From: Pollenia angustigena
Lineage: Eukaryota > Arthropoda > Insecta > Diptera > Polleniidae
Reading direction: 5' to 3'
Length of the DNA stretch: 64,000 nucleotides
NCBI GenBank assembly: GCA_930367215.1
Contig: OV884059.1
Coordinates: 159,400,511 to 159,464,510 of the forward strand
In this document: positions 57,281 through 64,000 of the stretch, piece by piece
Numbering within the stretch: position 1 is the stretch's first letter
Layout: every line of letters begins with the position of its first letter
Translations under genes and position numbers: made by a program
The notes under the pieces: generated by a model
The model's database searches: none
What the model saw: only the letters and a program-made list of their open reading frames with translations
What the model was told of the DNA's origin: nothing

Positions 57281-57840
57281 ATATCTGTTTTCATTTACAA
57301 ACTCGTAACAATTGAAGCACAGCAGCGAATAACGTTGTAAAAGCCACTTTTTGCAAAATCAGTTTTGCAAATTATCGTTAACATTACTTTCTTACATTGG
57401 ATTAACTTCATATCATCCAAAATAATGCACCTTAACCTCTTCAAAATTCAATACAAAAAGTCAGCCAGTGAAAGAATGTTGTAAGTTACTAAAAAAATTG
57501 GAATAACGTTTTAACCCTAAAATGCCTACTGTATCTTTAAAGATACAACCATCAAAAAATTCCCACGGGCTCATTTTTAATAAAAATAAAAAAACACAAG
57601 TATGTTAAAAATATTTAGAAAATCATCTTAAATTTATTTTTATTATTAGCAATAATTAAAAAAAAGGATCCGGAGGCACGTGGTCAAGCTTTATCCAATG
57701 GTTGTATCTTTAAAGATACAATGTGCACTCACCAGCAAATTAAAAATTCGTTTTTGTTTACTTATGTACTGCTGTTTGTTTAGTTTTATGTTGAATCTTG
57801 CAGATAGAGAATTCGCTACGAGAGGCAGTTTGAGTAACAT

Positions 57841-58700
57841 GTGGGAGTCAGGAAGCATCTAATTGTTAATGATGTTTTGGATGCTTGCACTGACGATGAA
57901 ATTGACCTTGATCCATTCGTACATGACTTTTTTATCAACACGAAAAATGCTGATCAAGAACTTCCTCCTGATAGAGGTTATGGCCAGATTATGCAACATT
58001 TAACACTTCTTTTTCAGAAACTTCTGACACACATTGAAATTCATGCTCTTCTATGCTTAGAGTGATAAAAGTGAATCCCAAATTTTCTGAGTTTGGTAGA
58101 GTTTTCTGGAACAAAGGTAATCTCAAAGATATAACAAATTTACTTGGAGGAACATATGGTTAGAGAATCCATTAAATATTCTGAAATAGATCAAATTAAT
58201 TTAAGCGTAACGGACGTTCGTAAATGTATCGGAATTCTTTTCTATATGAGTTATTAAAAGCTTCCCAGTTCTCGGGACTATTGGTTTGAAAAAAAATCAT
58301 CGTTGCTGTACTATCATAAAAAGACAAATAAGCGGAAGAGGTTTTAATAAAATTCTTGAAGTAATTCATTTAAATGATACAACTGAAAAGCCTATTCAAT
58401 ATGATCCTAATACTGGCAGGCTTTATCTATCACGACCTCTTATTCAAACTCTCAATACAACTTTTGCCTTCGTTCCAAAGTTGAAAAGGCTATGTGTAGA
58501 CGAACAAATTTACTCCAGTAAAGTAGGAAGCTATTTGAAGCAGCACTTGCCGAAAAAGCCATCAAAATGGGGCTTTAAACTTTTTGTACTTAGCGATACA
58601 ATGGGATATGGTAACAAATTTGAAGTATATAGTGGCTCAGCTGAAACTATATCGTATGCTTCGACAATTTTTATAAAACAATACTCTTGTTAGTATATTC
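57841..58700 (+). pseudogene. piggyBac-type transposase, broken
   Basis: The best segment (58286-58693) has RGFNKILEVIHLNDT, RLYLSRPLIQTLN, LKRLCVDEQIYSSK with the first catalytic Asp, and KPSKWGFKLFVLSDTMGYGNKFEVYSG. These are family hallmarks of the piggyBac RNase H-like core (DDD). Upstream pieces (57850-58140) are in other frames. The C-terminal catalytic region and Cys-rich finger are missing, the sequence changing at about 58700. Confidence 0.85.
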
Positions 58701-58879
58701 GCGTACACTGGGTCCGCTTATAATAAACCAGCGCCGCCGAAGAATACTAGATTAGATATGATGGACCATTGGACTGTGATGGATAAAAAGGAAAGTTGAA
58801 AGCTAACAAGTTGCTCTAAACAAACAAGAACGTTCTGTTCAAAGAATGTAAGGGTTCTACCGCTGAAAAAATTACGTGT

Positions 58880-59425
58880 GTAACACCTTAAAATATGGGT
58901 CCTGGCCCACCTTAAAGTATATCGATCGCTTCAGAATAACTTTCTGAGTGGATCTGATGATGTCCATCATGCTGGCTGGCTGTCCATATAACCTTGTGCG
59001 CAAAGTACAGGTCGCAATTTTTGGGATAAAATTTGGCGCATAGGCTCTTATTGACACAAAGACCAAGCCTATTGAATAGCCAAATAGTAGGACCACGAAA
59101 CAAGATAGGGGACAGTTTCTGCCTCCCAGAAACTATGAAACCGATTTTAATGATATTAAAAACATAAATAGAAGCATATTTATGTGGACACATAAGCCAT
59201 GCAATTTTTTAAAAATAGGACCACGAGGGGAGGAAGGGGGCAAATTCTGCCTCTCACAAAGTTTTAAACCGTTATTAATGAACCTTAAAACATAAATGCT
59301 TTCATGATTATATGGACACATAAGCATGATTCTCCATGGCTTCCGAACAGGGTGCAGTCTCGAAAATGTGTATTTAAATACTGTGGTGTAGGGCATCATA
59401 TGGTCGGGCTTGACCGACTATACTT
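58880..59425 (-). repeat. Repeat with two about 125-bp tandem units in the piggyBac
   Basis: TAGGACCACGA...TTCTGCCTC...CATATTTATGTGGACACATA at 59088-59200 is repeated at 59217-59325 (TAGGACCACGAGGGGAGGAA...TTCTGCCTC...ATATGGACACATAAGCATGA). The right side (59330-59420) matches the dispersed repeat at 42531-42785. It likely inserted into the transposase 3' part. Confidence 0.7.
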
Positions 59426-59651
59426 ATACTAGCTCATGTTTTCTTTGCTTTGTATTAGTACTTTCGTATGAATAATACTTACGGGGGAGTGCCCAGTGTA
59501 TCTTCTAAGATACAACCACTATTTTCTAAATAACTTAAGAAAAAAAAATTTTTTTTCGACAATATTGGTACGCAGTTGATTTTTGTCGACCATTTTACAC
59601 ATCATATATTTTTTATATCAAAATCGGTGTCCCTGGGCATTTAAGGGTTAA

Positions 59652-61419
59652 AAACCGCTTGTGTAGTGGAAAAACGTTGTAATGACATCGCGATTGTGGA
59701 TATGAAACGTTTTACCACTAAAAAAAGTTTTAAACTGCAAATTTGCATGTTATTTTAAATACAAATTTCTTAATATTTTGCATACAAGTTTTATGTTTTT
59801 GAAACCAGTTATCTGCCTTTCCTAAACATTTTTGAATATTGAGTTGTGCCTGCTTATGATTTTGTGTGCAATATGAATATAGCAGCTTTGTCAATTTTTT
59901 GTAACCAAAACGCGATAAATCATGAAGTTGGTAAATGCGCTTTTTTTTAGCAGAGTTTAAAAAACTGGAGTCGAAACCAAAAACTGTCGAACAAAAAACG
60001 GAAATGTATGTAAAACTTTCGCTTTTTGAGTTTATTTGACAGCGACTTTTTACAATTAATGAATCAAAAGTAAAAGCATTAAGGCCCAACTATAATATGC
60101 TTAAGTTGGCTTAAGCAATTGTGCGAATACATGTGATTCATATGCATGTGTCAAACCGTAATAAACTTAAGAAAACTTTTTGTAAAATTTTATGAAACTG
60201 TCATTTGCTTAAGCAAAGTGCGAAGCAGATCGCTCTTTCCGTACGGAATAAATTATTTTTTGATTCTGTTTTTGTTTTTTTAAATGCATTTAAGAGGCTT
60301 TTCGTAATTTTTTGACAGTAGCTTAAGCAAGCTAATGAAAAAAAGAAAAATTCATTGAATATTTTCGAAGATTCTTTTATTAAAGTGGCATCATCTTTTT
60401 TAAAAACAAAACTGTTCTTCTTTTGACCATTCTGAATTCATATTGGGCTTCAGCGGAAATTTTTACATTAAGATTAGGTGTCAGTTTCAGTTGGTTACGA
60501 CTTTGCTGAAAATTTGTGACGCAGTGTTATTTGTAGGGAAAAGAGAATGCCATTTCATTTCCTTTCTCCTAAAAACTCAAGACTTGAAGAGTCAAACTTG
60601 CCGTGTGTGAACCGGCACATTAATTGCAAATTGATAAATTTTTCTTTAAGCTCCAAAGTAAACTTCTTACCTAGTTAAAAAATTTAAAGTGCCAACAAAA
60701 TAAATTTCGTCAAAAGGATTATGTTTTACATAATCTTTTTTTAAAAAATTGTTTCCAATTTCCAAAGACAGTTTTGAAAAGTTTTGACAATTGGGGCTTA
60801 TGTCTGTCAGTAACGAGTCTACCTTGCGTAAATGTACCTTTATACTACACTTTGGTAAGTCCCTTCAACCTTTAAAAGCTCCTAAAAAATTTATTGTGGT
60901 TATATTTTATATACCGAAAATTTTATATAAACGATGCAGTAAAAATAAACAAAAATAATGTGGATGATTGACTTAAAAGGGTGTCAGTTTACAAGACCGA
61001 AGAAAAAATTGTATTTATAAGACAAATATAAACATTTTGGCTACACCGATTTCGTTGTAGAAAAAGCCAAACAATTGAAATAAAATTCATGACGAAATAG
61101 GCACTCCTACAGTCAAAGTAGGCTGTACATTGTGGTCGAAATTTTTGTTATATACGGGCATAATAAACCACACAAATGGCCTGGCAAACATGTTAAAATT
61201 TAACGTTTGTACAAATATTTTGTGTTGTCGCTTGGGGTGCTTGCTGTTTGTACAAACATTTGAAGCAATGTTTGTAGAAATATTAAAAATTTTTTTTTTG
61301 TGGCGTCTAATGCTAAATGTATTCATTTCAGCAAAAACTTTGCATAGTGAAGACGTTGAAAAAGGAAGCATTAAAATACATAATTTTATATAGTAAATTA
61401 AATTTTGTTTTATCAGTAT
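59652..61419. other. Intergenic DNA with a truncated MITE
   Basis: No gene. Positions 60534-60618 (AGGGAAAAGAGAATGCCATT to GTGTGTGAACCGGCAC) match the right half of the MITE at 48298-48439. GCTTAAGCAA-type motifs at 60100-60330 may mark another decayed element. Confidence 0.5.
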
Positions 61420-62640
61420 ACAGTATAACCCGGTTAATTACCCCACGCTTAAATGCCTTTCATGCTTATTTACCTCAAGTTTTAAATCCCCGTTTTTTTT
61501 CTTCCATTTTTTAAACAAAAATCCACGTTTAATTGCCATACGCTTAATTACCCGATTCGGATAATTGCCTTAAAAATTTAACTCCCAAAACAAAATTATA
61601 CCTAAATTTCATTCGTTTAATTGCCTCAGTACTATTTGACAAAAACACAGCAAGTAATGCAACCAAGTTTTACATGTTAATAATTTGAAAAAATGCACTA
61701 AAATTTTTTTAAAAAATATGCCTAAAAAACAAAATATGGCATGATTAAAAGCAAAATATTCAACAAATTAATATTTGCATTAAAAGTTATGTTATGAGGT
61801 CAATATTCATATAAGAGTTATATATTATCTAGACACACCAAATTTATGAGATATTTTGTCTTAAAGTTTGAAGTTTGCATGGGGACTATGTGATTCTTAC
61901 AATTTACATAGGTTTTGTTCTTATGACAATTAAACGTATTTACCCAATTTTATCAAATTATCTAAAAACTGATACCTTTACTTTTCGCACAAGGTTTACA
62001 TGGACATACAACCAGCAAGATGGACGGGCGGACGGACACGAAAAGATTACTTAAACAAGTGTTTCTGATTCGATCGTTTACTAAACAATGCGTCTAGGTT
62101 TCTATGTTATAAGTTTTTTTTTGCTTAACATGTATTTAAATATGTTTTAAAAACTTAAAATATGTGTTCAATAAAAATGCAGCAATGGTTAAAATATGGA
62201 AATTATTTACAAACAAATCGATACCAAAATTCATTAAAAGCTCTAAACGCATAAATATATTGTTTCTGCATTCATTGGTCGCACAAGAAAAACCATGCAA
62301 TTGCATATTTACGGCTTCCATGAGTAGTATTAGGATATGATAGGACATCTAAAAAAGAACTACAGATAAAATTTAAGACAACAAATCCCATTGTTTTTAT
62401 TGCTATCTCTTAAGATTTAGCTGGTACATGTAAAAATTCCTTTCTTAAATTTTTTCATACATTAAAGTTAAGTTATCTTGTAAATAAATACGACTAATTA
62501 CCTCACTGAGGTATTAAAACGAATTCGCTAAATTACCTCAACGAGGTAGTTAAGCGTATTCGTTTAAATGCTTACCTCGCATAATTACCCAAAATTATTG
62601 GCATTTTTGTCGAGGTAATTATCCGTGGAATACGTAGCTA
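61420..62640. repeat. TAATTACC-rich repeat region, possibly pogo-like ends
   Basis: CAGTATAACCCGGTTAATTA at the left and AGGTAATTATCCGTGG at the right enclose DNA with AATTACCTC/GAGGTAATT motifs dense near both ends. The layout resembles non-autonomous pogo/Tigger-type elements, but terminal repeats match only loosely and no transposase is visible. Confidence 0.4.
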
Positions 62641-63433
62641 GAAACAAAAAAACTCGTTGTTTAAATCACATTTTACTTGTAATTCTTTGTGTTTATTTTA
62701 TATTTTTTCTCAGTTTAAAGCAAAACGCAACAAAATTGTCGCAGCACTATCGGCGTCTGCATTCATTAAAAACAAAACAAAAATGAAAAATTAATGTTTG
62801 TACGGAAACAATGTGTGCGTTTGCCAAGCATTTTGTGTGTTTTTTTAAGCTCTTTAGTTAGTAAGTGTTAGTTTTGACCAAATTAAACCACTGTGCTATG
62901 GTGCAAACCAAAGCTGTTAGGATTCAAAAGAAAGAATTTCACTATTCTGTTTTTATTTCATGCTCAGCTCTTAAATATTTAATTTTGCTATTTGTTGTTA
63001 AACACAAAAAAAAAAAAAAAAAAAACAATCCAAATACCTACATTGTTTATTTTAAAAACTCAAAATAATTTCAAGGCAATATTTTCGACAGCGAAATATG
63101 GCCGATATCGATATATTTATAGGCAAAGCTGAAGTTATCGCCTAAGAACGTTACGAATAAATCGATTTTTGTCATAGTTCTATAAGACTAAAAACCGCAT
63201 AGATAAATTTCGTCAAAAATTTTGTTCAATATGTGTTTTCATTCAACAATAAAAATAATATTTTACAAAATTTTATTATTACATTTTAATTCTTTTAAAT
63301 TTTTGAAGATATGTATTTAAAAACTTGCTTAAAATTGCTTGAAAGTTCTTTAAAATAATCAGTATTGTGGTTGTAGTTGTTTCTTTGGCCAGAGTGATGA
63401 ATTTATGAATATTATTTTTGTCAAGCTAATAGG
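62641..63433. other. AT-rich intergenic DNA
   Basis: No gene. An A-run lies at about 63007-63026. Short direct copies of CAGTATTGTGGTT occur near 63361, just outside the inverted repeat that follows. Confidence 0.35.
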
Positions 63434-63956
63434 GTATTGTGGTTATTTTGTTGAACTATTTATGGGTTTTAATCCAATTTTTTTAATATTTTTAATTAGG
63501 CTAAAGTTCATCAAATTTAATTTTCATTAAATTATTTTTTGAAATTGAAAGAAAGGAATTTACAACATGAAATTAATTAAAATTTATTGATAATTTTTTC
63601 ATTCTTGACTGAAGCTGGGCTCGAACCCAGGCGTTTTTACGGACAGGTTACCCTTACATGTTTCGATTGCAACCACTCAATCTCTTCAGAGGGCTTGCCG
63701 TTTAACACTCGCAGCCATCGACGACTGCTGACGTCAATAGTCAAACATCAATCCTTAAACCAGATTGTATTTAACCTTTGGTAGATCGAAATTCGCATTG
63801 AATGATTATCTAGTTTAATTTATTTTATGTTGTAAATTCCTTTCTTCATAAAAAATAATTTAATGAAAATTAAATTTGATGAACTTTAGCCTAATTAAAA
63901 ATATTAAAAAATTTGGATTAAAAACCATAAATAGTTCAACAAAATTACCACAATAC
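63434..63956. repeat. 523-bp inverted repeat with about 157-bp arms
   Basis: The left arm 63434-63590 (GTATTGTGGTTATTTTGTTG...GAATTTACAACAT) is the reverse complement of 63800-63956 with a few percent mismatch and small indels. The centre (63591-63799) is more GC-rich and different in character. It is most likely a foldback transposon that carries other DNA in its loop. Confidence 0.87.
63615..63720 (-). other. tRNA-like RNA polymerase III box motifs in the loop
   Basis: On the minus strand GGGTTCGAGCCC (plus 63617-63628) is an excellent B box flanked by a pairing CTGGGTTCGAGCCCAG stem like a T-arm. A-box candidates upstream are TGGCTGCGAGTG (63706-63717) and GAGTGGTTGC (about 63671-63680). 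An acceptor stem and anticodon arm were not found, so I call it a tRNA-derived SINE or relic and not a tRNA gene. Confidence 0.45.
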
Positions 63957-64000
63957 TGGTTATTGTTAAAGCTAAGGCACGAGCTCTATGTTTGCATTTG

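Larger units (their letters stand above)
57515..59647 (+). mobile_element. piggyBac transposon relic, TSD TTAA
   Basis: Ends CCCTAAAATGCC and GGCATTTAAGGG between TTAA at 57511-57514 and 59648-59651, the fixed piggyBac target. A piggyBac transposase fragment lies inside. The palindrome GTATCTTTAAAGATACAA occurs at 57530 and 57703 with a variant (GTATCTTCTAAGATACAA) at 59500, so it is present subterminally at both ends. Confidence 0.9.

Noticed and set aside
61420..62640. Autonomous pogo/Tigger element
   Set aside because: No transposase frame is present and the presumed ends match only loosely.
63601..63720. Functional tRNA gene
   Set aside because: The B box and T-arm-like stem are good, but I could not pair an acceptor stem or find an anticodon arm, and A-box spacing is poor.

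Overview
The window reads as a TE-packed, AT-rich euchromatic stretch of an insect nuclear genome, most likely a higher (calyptrate-like) fly. This is inferred from three intron-containing host genes with insect-like proteins, from two copia-type LTR elements that share a GGTTATGGGCCC primer-binding site, and from the mix of jockey-like LINEs, mariner, hAT, piggyBac and many MITEs. There are no prokaryotic features. The species cannot be fixed from the sequence alone.

Layout: positions 1-7777 hold a decayed copia-type element on the minus strand. Its gag and pol are split by a block containing a 2.37-kb hAT element (8-bp TSD) and a hAT-type MITE (8-bp TSD). Positions 7836-10490 carry a minus-strand non-LTR retrotransposon (endonuclease plus RT), and 10.5-12.1 kb is unassigned sequence with a GC-rich coding relic. 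Positions 12149-32484 are one Ty3/gypsy-type element with LTRs and a 4-5 bp TSD. It has been repeatedly invaded: a MITE in the 5' LTR, a LINE tail, a tnp2-like transposase relic, a complete copia element in gag (5-bp TSD) that itself carries four further insertions, and four MITEs in pol. About 4.7 kb of this pile (5.5 kb in the left copy) is present twice in direct tandem. The left copy has an extra 783-bp MITE absent from the right copy, so this is either a recent duplication or two alleles joined during assembly.

Host genes: the mus101/TopBP1 homologue (minus, 44413-32946, five exons, 1504 aa) has a 6.8-kb first intron full of TE relics. The delta-COP coatomer subunit (plus, 48865-52772, seven coding exons, 527 aa) is divergently placed 4.45 kb away. 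A LAMTOR5 homologue (plus, 55866-56322, four exons, 91 aa) follows. All three host reading frames are intact across predicted splice sites. They act in separate processes: replication and DNA-damage checkpoint, COPI vesicle coat, and lysosomal Ragulator/mTORC1.

The right end (56.7-64 kb) holds further foldback elements, a piggyBac relic with TTAA target duplication, and a 523-bp inverted repeat whose loop contains a tRNA-like box-B sequence. Nearly all transposon proteins are broken by stops, frameshifts or deletions. I found no CRISPR, rRNA or intact tRNA gene.
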